This document shows, piece after piece, positions 43,310 to 52,342 of a stretch of 64,000 nt of DNA (the stretch's first letter is position 1; the number at the start of each line of letters is the position of its first letter). The position numbers were made by a program, and so were the translations under genes. The stretch lies in NCBI GenBank assembly GCA_963823525.1, contig CAWGLW010000006.1, forward strand, positions 1,178,001 through 1,242,000, given 5' to 3'. This DNA is from CAWGLW01 sp963823525 (GTDB lineage: Bacteria > Pseudomonadota > Gammaproteobacteria > Steroidobacterales > Steroidobacteraceae). The notes below the pieces were generated by a model that ran no database searches, was not told where the DNA came from, and saw only the letters and a program-made list of their open reading frames with translations.

Positions 43310-43912
43310 ATGCTGCTCGCCCGGCTTGAAGAAACCTTCAATCGCAACGTTGCCAACTCGCGCAAGGCACAGGTGCTGTGCCGCCAGCTGGACGGCCGAA
43401 CGCTCTCGCTGGATGTCGTCGGTACATCGCTGAAATTCTTTCTCAGCGTGCGGGATGGATCAATCGTACTCGACACGCGGCCGGAGAAAAACGCCGATGC
43501 CAGCCTCGCGGCGACCCCGGTGTCGTTGCTGGCGCTCGTTGGTCCCGAAGCCGAACGCGGGATGCGCGGCGGTGCAATCCACATCGAGGGCGATGCTGAG
43601 GTTGCGCAGAAGTTCCGCGAATTGCTAATGCAGGCGAGACCGGATTTCGAAGAAGAACTCTCCCGCGTGATCGGTGACGTGGCGGCCCACCGAGTTGCAA
43701 ACTTTGCACGCGGCTTTTTGGACTGGGGCCGCAAAGCCGCTGATTCGATGGGCACCAACGTAGCCGAGTTTCTCCAGGAAGAAGGCCGCGACGTGCCGAC
43801 CCGCGTCGAGGTCGATGAGTTTCTCGCGGCCGTTGACCGCCTGCGCGAGGACACCGATCGACTCGAGGCACAACTGGAGCGCTCGCGTGCGACACGAAAG
43901 CGCCGCCCCTGA
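43310..43912 (+). CDS. ubiJ: Ubiquinone biosynthesis accessory factor UbiJ
   Basis: A 200-residue protein with an N-terminal SCP2 lipid-binding domain (about 1-105) and a C-terminal helical part ending in a coiled coil (VDEFLAAVDRLREDTDRLEAQ), as in UbiJ. It scaffolds the soluble ubiquinone synthesis complex with UbiK. The ATG is one base after the ubiE stop; a longer frame starting inside ubiE is less likely. Confidence 0.92.
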   Translation: MLLARLEETFNRNVANSRKAQVLCRQLDGRTLSLDVVGTSLKFFLSVRDGSIVLDTRPEKNADASLAATPVSLLALVGPEAERGMRGGAIHIEGDAEVAQKFRELLMQARPDFEEELSRVIGDVAAHRVANFARGFLDWGRKAADSMGTNVAEFLQEEGRDVPTRVEVDEFLAAVDRLREDTDRLEAQLERSRATRKRRP

Positions 43913-43973
43913 GCGGAACACCGGAACGTGACTCTCCGAACCGACACCCGGGCGTGCGGGGCGCACTGAACTC

Positions 43974-45614
43974 ATGCGATTGCGTGTCATCGGACGGCTG
44001 CTGCAGATCCAGCGCGTGCTCGTCAGGCACGGACTCGATGAGATCATTCTGGCGACCCACCTGTTCCGGCCGATGCGGTACATGTTTTACCTCTCGCCAG
44101 CGACGTGGTTCGAACGAGGCAAGGGCGGCACAAGGGGCGAGCGCATTCGCCTGGCCCTGGAGGAACTCGGTCCGGTTTTCATGAAGTTCGGCCAGGCCGT
44201 ATCGACGAGACGCGACCTGCTTCCCGAGGACATTGCAGACGAACTCGAAAAGCTTCAGGACCGCGTGCCGCCTTTTCCGGGAGCCGAGGCACGCGCGATC
44301 ATTGAGCGGGCCTACGGGCAGCCCATCGATGACGCGTTCACGCAGTTTGACGAGACGCCGCTTGCCGCGGCCACGATCGCCCAGGTACACACCGCAAAGC
44401 TGCGCAGCGGCGAAGACGTCGTGGTGAAGGTTGTGCGTCCAGGCATCCGCGAGCGGATTGAACGAGACCTGGAAGTGATGCACGTGTTTGCGCGTCTGGC
44501 GCGGGACTATGCCCGGGAAGGCTATCGCCTTCGGCCCACAGAAGTGGTCACCGAATACGAGAAGACGATTCTCGATGAGCTCGACCTGATGCGCGAGACT
44601 GCCAATGCGGCTCAGCTGAAACGAAATTTTGCAGGCTCCGACCTGCTTTATGTCCCGGAAGTCCACTGGGATTACTGTCGCAGCAACGTCATGGTCATGG
44701 AGCGAATTCATGGCGTCCTGGTCAGTGATCTCAAGGAGCTGCGCCGGCGCGGGGCAAATATTCAGCGCCTCGCCGAGCACGGTGTTGAGATTTTCTTCAC
44801 GCAGGTATTCCGGCACAACTTCTTTCACGCGGACATGCATCCGGGGAATATCTTCGTCCGGCTCGAAGACCCGGATAACCCTCAGTACGCGGCGGTGGAT
44901 TTCGGTATCGTCGGCTCACTCGACGCGCGGGATCAGCACTACCTGGCCGAGAATTTCCTGGCCTTCTTCGAGCACGACTACAATCGGGTCGCCAGGCTGC
45001 ACATCGACTCCGGATGGGTGCCCGCCGACACCCGTACCGACGAGCTCGAGGCGGCGGTGCGCACAGTCTGCGAACCGATCTTCAACAAGCCGCTGTCGGA
45101 AATTTCCTTCGGGCAGGTATTGCTGCGTGTGTTCGAAACAGCAAGACGGTTCGACATGGAAGTGCAGCCACAGTTGATCCTGCTGCAGAAGACCCTGCTG
45201 CAGATCGAGGGTCTCGGCCGCCAGCTCTACCCGGAACTCGACCTCTGGAAGACGGCACGCCCGATACTTCGCGAGTGGGCGGATGAGCGGCTCAGCGGCC
45301 GCACGCTGGCCGAGGACCTGCGAAGGCAACTGCCGGATGTCAGCGAAGCTTTTCGCATGCTGCCCCAGGTGCTGCAACAGATGGTGCAGCGTGCCTCTGA
45401 AGGTCGCCTGCGACTGAAGGTCGAACAGGCCGGAATCGACGAACTGCGGCGCGAGTTGCGCGACAGCGCCAGGCGTCGCGATGCCACAATCGTCGGCTGC
45501 GCCGCTTTGCTCGGTGGAATCGTGTGGCTTGCCGCGGGGGCAGCGCCACTGGCGGGTATCGCGCTGACGGCGGCCGGCTTGCTCGGTGTGGTGCTGGCTC
45601 GCTCCGGCGGCTGA
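43974..45614 (+). CDS. ubiB: UbiB atypical kinase-like ATPase
   Basis: A 546-residue protein kinase-like ATPase of the ADCK/UbiB family needed for ubiquinone synthesis. The KxGQ motif (FMKFGQAVSTRRDLLP), the Ala-rich loop (AAATIAQVHTAKL), the HADMHPGN catalytic loop and VDFGIVG metal motif are present, and two C-terminal membrane helices (about 500-545) anchor it. It completes the ubiE-ubiJ-ubiB operon. Confidence 0.95.
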   Translation: MRLRVIGRLLQIQRVLVRHGLDEIILATHLFRPMRYMFYLSPATWFERGKGGTRGERIRLALEELGPVFMKFGQAVSTRRDLLPEDIADELEKLQDRVPPFPGAEARAIIERAYGQPIDDAFTQFDETPLAAATIAQVHTAKLRSGEDVVVKVVRPGIRERIERDLEVMHVFARLARDYAREGYRLRPTEVVTEYEKTILDELDLMRETANAAQLKRNFAGSDLLYVPEVHWDYCRSNVMVMERIHGVLVSDLKELRRRGANIQRLAEHGVEIFFTQVFRHNFFHADMHPGNIFVRLEDPDNPQYAAVDFGIVGSLDARDQHYLAENFLAFFEHDYNRVARLHIDSGWVPADTRTDELEAAVRTVCEPIFNKPLSEISFGQVLLRVFETARRFDMEVQPQLILLQKTLLQIEGLGRQLYPELDLWKTARPILREWADERLSGRTLAEDLRRQLPDVSEAFRMLPQVLQQMVQRASEGRLRLKVEQAGIDELRRELRDSARRRDATIVGCAALLGGIVWLAAGAAPLAGIALTAAGLLGVVLARSGG

Positions 45615-45623
45615 ATGCTGCGC

Positions 45624-46346
45624 CTAGGCGATCGATCCGCTTGAAGCGTTTTCTTCGCTCATTTCGATCCAGGTGGACCGGGCACGGGCGCACAATTCAC
45701 CATCCTCGTCGAAGAGCGCCGTACCGGCGAAATGCTTGCGTCCCTCACCGCCGATACGCCAGCCTATGATCGTACATGGCTCACCCTTGTGAACCTGGCG
45801 ATCTACGTGCGCCTGCATCTCTCCCAGGAGCATGAGCCGGCGCCCACCGGAGACCGCAAAATACCCCGGGCAATCGAGTGCGGCCCAGATGAATTCGACG
45901 GCGACCTTGCTGTCGCGGCCCTCGAGCGAGTCAGGCGGCAGCCATGGAGCGGCAACGATCCCCGTTTCGAGCATGCCAGGGAAGATTCGCAGGCCATCGC
46001 CCCGTCGGCGGTGCGGGCCACAAACGAAGCAATCCGGAAAGGCATGTTCACGAAAACCAACGTAGTGCTGCGAAGCCCAGACGGCCTGGTTGTAGCCGGG
46101 CGGGTCCGGAACGGACAACTCCAGTCGCGAGGGTGTACCGATCGCGATCGTCTGCTGGCCGGACCTCAGCAGCCAGTCCCCGTTTTCGTCGCGGTCGACG
46201 GACAGCGCTTCGTCCAATGGCGGCGGCACACGCAGTCGCACCCGGAGGTCCATACCGACAGCAACGACGAAGGCGCCACAGACGTAGCCCCCGTTACCCG
46301 AACCGGGCGGGCCATTGTAGCGCCCGTCAATCGTCAATGACTTCAT
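45624..46346 (-). CDS. Double-hotdog thioesterase-like protein
   Basis: A 240-residue protein. The N-terminal half has NGPPGSGNGGYVCGAF and RLRVPPPLDEAL, the look of a hotdog domain in acyl-CoA thioesterases, and the middle HAFPDCFVCGPHRRRGDGLRIFPG is a Cys-x-x-Cys motif conserved in an uncharacterised thioesterase-like family. The C-terminal half could be a second hotdog. No substrate can be given. It overlaps the DUF2007 stop by 4 bases and is likely cotranscribed with it. Confidence 0.6.
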   Translation of the reverse strand: MKSLTIDGRYNGPPGSGNGGYVCGAFVVAVGMDLRVRLRVPPPLDEALSVDRDENGDWLLRSGQQTIAIGTPSRLELSVPDPPGYNQAVWASQHYVGFREHAFPDCFVCGPHRRRGDGLRIFPGMLETGIVAAPWLPPDSLEGRDSKVAVEFIWAALDCPGYFAVSGGRRLMLLGEMQAHVDRQVHKGEPCTIIGWRIGGEGRKHFAGTALFDEDGELCARARSTWIEMSEENASSGSIA

Positions 46347-46666
46347 TCGCCCTCCCCGCCTGACTCATCGCTCGCGCATCGCCAGCACTCAGCGAACTGC
46401 GGCTCGATACATTCTCCGCAGATGGCACAATGCCAGGCGACTCCGCTGTCGCGAGCGCGCAGCGTGTTCTCGATCAGGCCGCGCGCCTTCAATGAATCGC
46501 CCGGACGGATCACCCACAACTCGGGCCAGCACTCGACAAAAGGGATTTCGCCGATGGCTCCGCCAAGACAATCGTTGCGAACCACGCAGCGGATCCCGGC
46601 CGACACGAGCACATTGCGCAGGTGCGCCACTTCGATCACCGACTCGGCTGTATGTACCTTGCGCAT
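46343..46666 (-). CDS. DUF2007 protein with C-terminal zinc ribbon
   Basis: A 107-residue protein. The DUF2007 domain (about 1-72), described as a putative signal-transducing PII-like ferredoxin-fold domain, has MRKVHTAESVIEVAHLRNVL and IPFVECWPELWV. The C-terminus has two CxxC pairs (CAICGEC, CWRC) that suit a zinc ribbon. Function unknown. GAGAG precedes the ATG. Confidence 0.78.
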   Translation of the reverse strand: MRKVHTAESVIEVAHLRNVLVSAGIRCVVRNDCLGGAIGEIPFVECWPELWVIRPGDSLKARGLIENTLRARDSGVAWHCAICGECIEPQFAECWRCASDESGGEGE

Positions 46667-46771
46667 GATCTCTCGTTATCGATCTCTTCAGCCTCGAGGG
46701 CACAGGATAAGCCCATATTGCCTGAACGGAGCAGTGGGCCGGCGCCATGTCCTGACTGATAGTATGAGCGC

Positions 46772-47629
46772 ATGAATAACCGGAATTCAGCCGCTGCGCT
46801 TGGCCGCCGTTTTCCCGGGCGGCGCGCTTTCGTTACGGGTGCGGCCAGCGGGCTTGGCAGCGAACTGGCGCGGGCGCTCCACGCCGATGGGTGGCAGCTC
46901 GGCCTGGCTGACCTGTCGGGGAGCCGCCTGGCCGGGTTCACTGATAGTCTGCATCAACAGGGCGCGGCTCCACGGACCTATGTGGGCGATGTGGCCGACG
47001 AGCGCTTCATCCCTGCAGCGGTTGACGATTTCGTTATCGCGCGCGGCGGACTGGATGTGATGATCAACAACGCCGGCGTGGCGGTCGCCGGTGCGATCGA
47101 GTCGACGCCGGTCAGCGACTGGCGATGGATCATCGATATCAATCTGCTCGGCGTCATCTGGGGATGTCGGAGCGCGATCCCGGTGATGCGCGAGCAGCGC
47201 TCCGGGCTGATTCTCAATATCGCGAGTTCAGCCGGATTCGCCGCGGCACCGCAGATGGCAGCGTACAATGTGACCAAGGCGGGGGTGATTTCGCTCAGCG
47301 AGACCATGGCGAGCGAACTGCACGGCAGCGGAGTGCAGGTCGCGGTCGCGATGCCGGGTTTCTTCCGCACCGGACTGCTGGAGAAAATGAGGGCGCCAGC
47401 GGCTGAGGCCGAAACAGCCATGGCCCTGATGAACGGATCCGGCCACGACGCGGCGGAGGCCGCCGATGCCCTGCTGAAGGCAGCCGCAGGCGGCAGCCTG
47501 TACATCGTCTGGCCGCGGGAATATCGACTGTTCTGGTGGCTGAAACGATTCTGGCCGATGACCTTTCTCAGGCTCGTCCGGACACTTGGCGCGCGGCATT
47601 TTCGCCCGGCGGATCGACCGCCAGGATAA
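46772..47629 (+). CDS. Short-chain dehydrogenase/reductase
   Basis: A 285-residue classical SDR. Cofactor motif TGAASGLGSELAR, NNAG, the catalytic Ser (IASSAGF) and YNVTK (Tyr-x-x-x-Lys). No membrane anchor is obvious. Substrate unknown. It overlaps the convergent M15 peptidase gene by 62 bases at the 3' end. Confidence 0.85.
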   Translation: MNNRNSAAALGRRFPGRRAFVTGAASGLGSELARALHADGWQLGLADLSGSRLAGFTDSLHQQGAAPRTYVGDVADERFIPAAVDDFVIARGGLDVMINNAGVAVAGAIESTPVSDWRWIIDINLLGVIWGCRSAIPVMREQRSGLILNIASSAGFAAAPQMAAYNVTKAGVISLSETMASELHGSGVQVAVAMPGFFRTGLLEKMRAPAAEAETAMALMNGSGHDAAEAADALLKAAAGGSLYIVWPREYRLFWWLKRFWPMTFLRLVRTLGARHFRPADRPPG

Positions 47630-48278
47630 ACCGCTGGTGGATATCGGGCAGCTGTTCGAGCACCGCAGATTTGCCCTCCATTTCGCTTCCGGCAATGGCC
47701 CGCTCAAGTACCGGCAGAGTCAGCGCTTCAAGCGCCAGGCACGCCACCGGCCGATAACTGAGGTGCCAGGGCTCGACGCCCATCGCGCAGCGGCCCGTTG
47801 CATAGGGCCGGTAAAAGCCATAGCGGGTCATATTTTCATCGAGCCAGCAAGTGAGCTGCTCGAAAACTCCGCCACGCTGATACTCGGCCGGCAGCAGTTG
47901 CACCTGATAGCCCGCCGGCATCGCCGCAGCATCGATCACGTCGATGTCAGTACCCCAGTGATGACGACTGCCTCCGGGAACCGCGGACCAGCAGAGAATC
48001 GCGCTGACCCGCTCCGGCTCGCTGAGCAGCGCAGCATCGAGTGGCTGGCCCTGCCGGTCATACACGGGCCGCTCACCCCGCCACTTACGATTCCATATCA
48101 GGACCTGTCGGTTGAAATCCCGGAACGCCGAGACCGGAACGAGGTCCAGGCCGACCCGGGCCGCCGCCTCACGCATTGCGAGGTACGAGGCCACGGCCTG
48201 GTAGTGCAGCGAAGCAACTGGCTGATCAAGATCAACAATCTTCGAGCGTACCCGACCCGTCAATTCCAGTTCATTCAT
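47568..48278 (-). CDS. M15 family (VanY-type) D,D-carboxypeptidase
   Basis: A 236-residue zinc peptidase of the M15B family. Zinc and catalytic residues: SRHHWGTDID with H106 and D113, and EPWH with E169 and H172. It has no clear signal peptide, so whether it reaches the periplasm is uncertain. The enzyme would trim D-Ala-D-Ala ends of peptidoglycan precursors. The C-terminal 20 residues are encoded opposite the SDR 3' end. A 219-base divergent gap separates it from the GGDEF-EAL gene. Confidence 0.82.
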   Translation of the reverse strand: MNELELTGRVRSKIVDLDQPVASLHYQAVASYLAMREAAARVGLDLVPVSAFRDFNRQVLIWNRKWRGERPVYDRQGQPLDAALLSEPERVSAILCWSAVPGGSRHHWGTDIDVIDAAAMPAGYQVQLLPAEYQRGGVFEQLTCWLDENMTRYGFYRPYATGRCAMGVEPWHLSYRPVACLALEALTLPVLERAIAGSEMEGKSAVLEQLPDIHQRFILAVDPPGENAARQVSGRA

Positions 48279-48497
48279 GACTCATCCCATCCAGGCGGAA
48301 AAAACGGCCGAACCGGTGATTTTGCCGCCGAGAGCCGCCCGCGACCTTCGAAAAGTGCTCATTTATTCAGCAATACCGTGGTTTATCACGTTTCGTTTCG
48401 GTTGCGCTTGGCGATATGATGCCGACGGAACTCGCGATAGCAAGAACAATACCGGTTCAATCAGAGGGCCTGCCTCAGGGGAAATGCAGAGCCGCCG

Positions 48498-50651
48498 ATG
48501 CGTGATATACGCCTGAAATTCATATACGTGATGGCCGTGTTCCTGGGCGGCCTGCTGCTTACTGCAGCCGTCGTGATCACGAGCGGGATCAGCGAACGGA
48601 ATCAGCACAGGCAGATCAGTGCCCTGAGCGCGGATATCGAGGCCAGCTCGGGTGACAATGCGGCGCTCGCCCTGCAGGAGTTGCAGCGGCATATCGATGC
48701 GCTCAGCCGGCACCCGCCTGGCTCAGGACTTGTTCTTATCGCCGCGGCCGGGTTGCTCCTGTCACTGGTCGCCGCCTGGGTCACCTGGTTGCTGATCGCC
48801 CGTATCGACCGAGGCATGATGGCGCTGATTGCCAGTGCAGACCGGATCGGCCGGGGTTCACACTCCGAGCCGGTCCTGAACAGCGGCGTACGAGAGGTCG
48901 CCGCGCTCGAGAACTCCATGGAGAAAATGCGTCAGGCGCTGGCACAGACCACGATCTCGCGCGACTACCTCAACACGCTGCTGAACAGCATGAGCGACGC
49001 CGTGCTGGTTGCCGCGCCGGATGGTCGGCTGCGCAACGCGAACGCGGCGGCGCTCGAGCTGCTGGGCTGCCAGCGAGAGGACCTCACCGGGCAGCGTCTT
49101 GAATCAGTGATCGCCGAGAAACACCGGGATGCGTTTCACCTCGAAGACGTGATGGAGAATCGAGGGGAAACCGTGATACGGAGGGAGGGAGGCCAGACGA
49201 TTCCGGTGCAGGTTTCCGCCTCGGCCATTTCAAGCGAGGATCCGGCGTTCAAGGGCACGATCCTGATCCTGCGCGACATCACCGAACGCAAACGGGCCGA
49301 GCGCCGGATACGTTACCTCGCCCGATTCGACGCGCTGACCAAGATGCCGAACCGGATGCAGTTTCAGCATCTGCTGCAGCAGGCATTGGCACGCACGGCA
49401 AAACGTGGTGAGGGCCTGGTGCTGCTGTATATCGACGTCGATAATTTCAAGGAGATCAATGATACGTTTGGCCACACAGCCGGCGATCGGGTGCTCGAAA
49501 CGATGAGCGAGCGCCTGAGCCGCGCGCTCCCGCGGGGAGCTGTGGCCGGGCGGCTCGCGGGCGACGAATTTGCGATTTTTGCCGAAAGCGACAGCGACCT
49601 CGAGTCGCCGCATGAACAGGCTGCGCGGCTCGCACGAACGATTTTGAACGAGGTGTCGCGGCCACTTCACGTCGGCGAGCACGAAATCGAAATTACGGCC
49701 AGCGTCGGGATTGCAGTTTCCCCGAAAGATGCCGACAACGTCATCGACCTGATCCGGAACTCAGACGCGGCCATGTATCACGCCAAGCGGGCGGGCCGCA
49801 ACTGCTACGTCTTTTATTTGCCAGACATGAACGCGGCGGCCGTCGAGCGACTCCTGCTGAAGAGCAAGCTGCGCCGCGCAGTGGAACGCGACGAATTCGT
49901 GCTGCGCTACCAGCCGAAGGTCGATCTCGAAAGTAGCCAGGTGGTCGGCGCGGAAGCGCTGCTGCGCTGGCGTTTGCCGGGCCACGGGGAGATTGCGCCG
50001 GCCCAGTTCATCCCTCTCGCGGAGGAATCCAGGCTCATCCTCGATATCGGAGCCTGGGTACTCAACCAGGTATGCAGCGACTATGTGCAGTGGAAGAAGC
50101 GCGTTGACGACCCGGGCCGGGTCGCCATCAACCTCTCGCTGAAGGAATTGAGCCAGGCGAGTTTTATTCCAAATTGTCGTTCGGTCTTCGAAAAGCACGG
50201 CGTCTCGCCCGCCTGTGTCGAGCTTGAAATTACGGAGACCACGTTAATGCTCGATGCAGAGAAAACGCTGCCGCTGCTCGACGAGTTGCGCAACATGGGA
50301 GTGCACTTGTCGATTGATGACTTCGGAACCGGTTACTCGAGCCTCAGTGCGCTGCAGCAGTTCCCGATTGGGACGCTGAAAATCGACCAGTCATTTGTCC
50401 GCAATGCGGCAGATGACCCCGAGGATGCAACGATTGTGCGCACGATCATCGAGATGGGACGCAGTCTCGGGTTGCAGGTCATCGCCGAGGGAATCGAGAC
50501 CGAAGAGCAGCGCCTCTTCCTGCTGCACAGCGGTTGCGAGTTTGGCCAGGGTCGGCTGTTCGGCGAACCGATTCCTGCCGAGGAGTTCCTGGACATGATC
50601 CTGCGCCAGGCCACCGGCGAACACCCGATCCTGCTGAGGCCGGCCCGGTAA
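48498..50651 (+). CDS. PAS-GGDEF-EAL c-di-GMP signalling protein
   Basis: A 717-residue inner-membrane protein. A membrane helix (about 7-28), a short periplasmic loop and a second helix (about 77-100) are followed by a HAMP-like stretch, a PAS domain (about 150-265), a GGDEF domain with RLAGDEF at 352-358, and an EAL domain with EALLRW at 486-491, TETTLMLD and DDFGTGYSSLSAL. The first Gly of GGDEF is Ala; cyclase activity is possible since AGDEF is often active. EAL catalytic residues look complete, so phosphodiesterase activity is likely. A -10-like TATGAT lies at 48415-48420. Confidence 0.9.
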   Translation: MRDIRLKFIYVMAVFLGGLLLTAAVVITSGISERNQHRQISALSADIEASSGDNAALALQELQRHIDALSRHPPGSGLVLIAAAGLLLSLVAAWVTWLLIARIDRGMMALIASADRIGRGSHSEPVLNSGVREVAALENSMEKMRQALAQTTISRDYLNTLLNSMSDAVLVAAPDGRLRNANAAALELLGCQREDLTGQRLESVIAEKHRDAFHLEDVMENRGETVIRREGGQTIPVQVSASAISSEDPAFKGTILILRDITERKRAERRIRYLARFDALTKMPNRMQFQHLLQQALARTAKRGEGLVLLYIDVDNFKEINDTFGHTAGDRVLETMSERLSRALPRGAVAGRLAGDEFAIFAESDSDLESPHEQAARLARTILNEVSRPLHVGEHEIEITASVGIAVSPKDADNVIDLIRNSDAAMYHAKRAGRNCYVFYLPDMNAAAVERLLLKSKLRRAVERDEFVLRYQPKVDLESSQVVGAEALLRWRLPGHGEIAPAQFIPLAEESRLILDIGAWVLNQVCSDYVQWKKRVDDPGRVAINLSLKELSQASFIPNCRSVFEKHGVSPACVELEITETTLMLDAEKTLPLLDELRNMGVHLSIDDFGTGYSSLSALQQFPIGTLKIDQSFVRNAADDPEDATIVRTIIEMGRSLGLQVIAEGIETEEQRLFLLHSGCEFGQGRLFGEPIPAEEFLDMILRQATGEHPILLRPAR

Positions 50652-50664
50652 GCGGGCCAGGGGC

Positions 50665-50691
50665 AAAAAAAAGGCAGGCGGGGGGCCTGCC
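50665..50691 (-). terminator. Intrinsic terminator readable on the minus strand
   Basis: GGCAGGC (50673-50679) and GCCTGCC (50685-50691) form a perfect 7-pair stem, and on the minus strand it is followed by eight T (complement of the A-run 50665-50672). On the plus strand no T-run follows, so it works in the minus direction, although no minus-strand gene ends here. It may block antisense reading into the GGDEF-EAL gene. Confidence 0.5.
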
Positions 50692-50731
50692 GAACGGGGG
50701 TTTGTGTATAGACAGAGGTTATCGCAGCGCT

Positions 50732-50760
50732 TTCATTCTGTAAAGGGTTTGTACAGTAAT
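50732..50760 (+). promoter_or_regulatory. Promoter with MerR-like dyad for the B12-binding regulator
   Basis: A -35-like TTCATT (50732-50737) and -10-like AGTAAT (50755-50760) are 17 bases apart. The spacer holds the dyad CTGTA-N9-TACAG (50738-50756), ending over the -10. MerR-family proteins bind dyads between the -35 and -10, so this is a candidate autoregulatory operator of the downstream gene. Confidence 0.45.
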
Positions 50761-50810
50761 TTCCTGGGCATTAGCCATTCAAACGGCACCTCGCTCAAAA
50801 TAATAGCCAC

Positions 50811-51692
50811 ATGTTCTCTATCAAGGCGGCATCGGAAGCAACCGGCCTGGGCGTCGAAACGCTTCGGGCATGGGAGCGCAGGTACGGAGTCGTGGTGCCG
50901 GCGCGCGATGGATCAGGCCGTCGCATCTACAGCGCGGCAGACGTGGTCCGACTGCGCCGCCTGCGCGAGGCCACCGACCGCGGGCATCCGATCGGTCGCC
51001 TGGCCGGACTTCGCGACGAAGAGCTCGAAACCCTACTCGGCGAGTCGGGCCACGACCCGACTTCCCAGGTCTTCATCGAGCGCATCCTGCGCGCTGTGCA
51101 GGCTTTCGATGTGTCGGAGTGCGAACAGGCACTGATGGTCGCAGTTGCGACGGTGACACCCATGCGCCTGATGACCGACATTATGGGTCCGCTGTTGACG
51201 GAGATCGGCGAGGGCTGGCATCGGGGTGAGCTGTCGATTGCTCAGGAGCACATGGTCTCCGCCATGTTGCACCGGCACCTGGCCCTCGTATTGCAGACGT
51301 TCGACCGGTGCGCAGGCGGCTCGGGTGTGGTTTTCAGCACGCTGCCCGGCGAGCGGCATGAGCTGGGGCTGTTGATGGCGGCAACGACCTGCGCAAGTCT
51401 GGGGCATAAGGCGCACTACCTGGGCCCGGACATGCCCGCCGAAGACATTGCGCTGTTTGCCGCAAGGACAGAATCACCGATCGTGGCGCTGAGTATTGTC
51501 AGCAGCCAAAAGCTTGCCGATGTTCCGCCGCAGTTGTCGCTGATTGCCAACCAGTCCGATGGCACGCCCAGGGAAATCTGGCTGGGCGGCGCCGCAGCAC
51601 GCCAATTACCGCGGGAATCACTACCGGCTGCCTGCGTCGTGCTTACCGATCAGTTCGATCTTGAGCGCCGTCTGCAGATGTTGCGCCGCTGA
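50811..51692 (+). CDS. MerR-family B12-binding regulator (CarH/LitR-like)
   Basis: A 293-residue regulator. An N-terminal MerR winged helix (FSIKAASEATGLGVETLRAWERRYG) is followed by a helical bundle and a cobalamin-binding domain. The CarH motif Trp-x9-Glu-His is intact (W136, E146, H147), the extra light-state ligand His follows the Trp (H137), and the lower-axial-ligand motif ExHxxG is ERHELG with H183. This residue set defines adenosylcobalamin-dependent photoreceptors such as Thermus CarH. No target carotenoid or photolyase gene is nearby. It likely represses in the dark and is released by light, by analogy. Confidence 0.82.
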   Translation: MFSIKAASEATGLGVETLRAWERRYGVVVPARDGSGRRIYSAADVVRLRRLREATDRGHPIGRLAGLRDEELETLLGESGHDPTSQVFIERILRAVQAFDVSECEQALMVAVATVTPMRLMTDIMGPLLTEIGEGWHRGELSIAQEHMVSAMLHRHLALVLQTFDRCAGGSGVVFSTLPGERHELGLLMAATTCASLGHKAHYLGPDMPAEDIALFAARTESPIVALSIVSSQKLADVPPQLSLIANQSDGTPREIWLGGAAARQLPRESLPAACVVLTDQFDLERRLQMLRR

Positions 51693-51721
51693 CGTCACAC
51701 CCTACCCGCGCAGTCCGGAGT

Positions 51722-52342
51722 TCAAGGCATCGGCGGTGCCGGAACCCCGCGCAGGCTCGATACGACCGTGCCTATTGCCTCGCTTGTCGCCTGGTCAAAC
51801 GCCGCGATCATTCCGGCTCTGCCTGCATTGGCAGCCACTGCCTGCCCGCGAGCCGAAACGCTATTCAGGCGGCGACCGGTTCGCGGGTCCACCAGCACGG
51901 TCTGTAATTCGACCTCGACAACCGCCGGGGTGTCCTGGCCACGGTAAATCGACTCGAACCTGCGCAGTTCAACCTCCAGAATCAAGTCGGCCGGGACGCG
52001 GCTCGGTGCGGCCACTACGGTCGCGAATCGGCCATCGGCGGCCAACGCGCGAACCAGCATCTGCTGCAACATCTGCGGCGCGGTCTCGGCCCAGCGTATG
52101 CCGGCGTAGTAGTCAAAACCGAGGCCCGGTTTGACGACGGCGACCCGGTTCGTATTGAGAGCCGAAGAGGCGCGCGGAGGAGCAACGCTTAAAGCCAGCG
52201 CCAATGGCGCTCCGTCACCGGGCGAGGCCTCCCGAACAGCGAGACGGAAGACTGCCGGCGGCTCGTTGCTGGAGGAGAACATCGAACTCGTGCACCCTCC
52301 GAAAAAGCTGGCCGCAAGCAACAACGCAAAAAGAGCTCTCAC
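51722..52342 (-). CDS. ABC-type transport auxiliary lipoprotein
   Basis: A 206-residue lipoprotein of the PqiC/ABC_trans_aux family. The lipobox is FGGC with Cys17, and FRLAVREA and VAVVKPGLGFDYYAGIRWAE fit the family. It is the last gene of an Mla-like operon and probably sits in the outer membrane, receiving or donating lipid to the MCE protein. It overlaps the MCE gene by 4 bases. Confidence 0.85.
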   Translation of the reverse strand: MRALFALLLAASFFGGCTSSMFSSSNEPPAVFRLAVREASPGDGAPLALALSVAPPRASSALNTNRVAVVKPGLGFDYYAGIRWAETAPQMLQQMLVRALAADGRFATVVAAPSRVPADLILEVELRRFESIYRGQDTPAVVEVELQTVLVDPRTGRRLNSVSARGQAVAANAGRAGMIAAFDQATSEAIGTVVSSLRGVPAPPMP

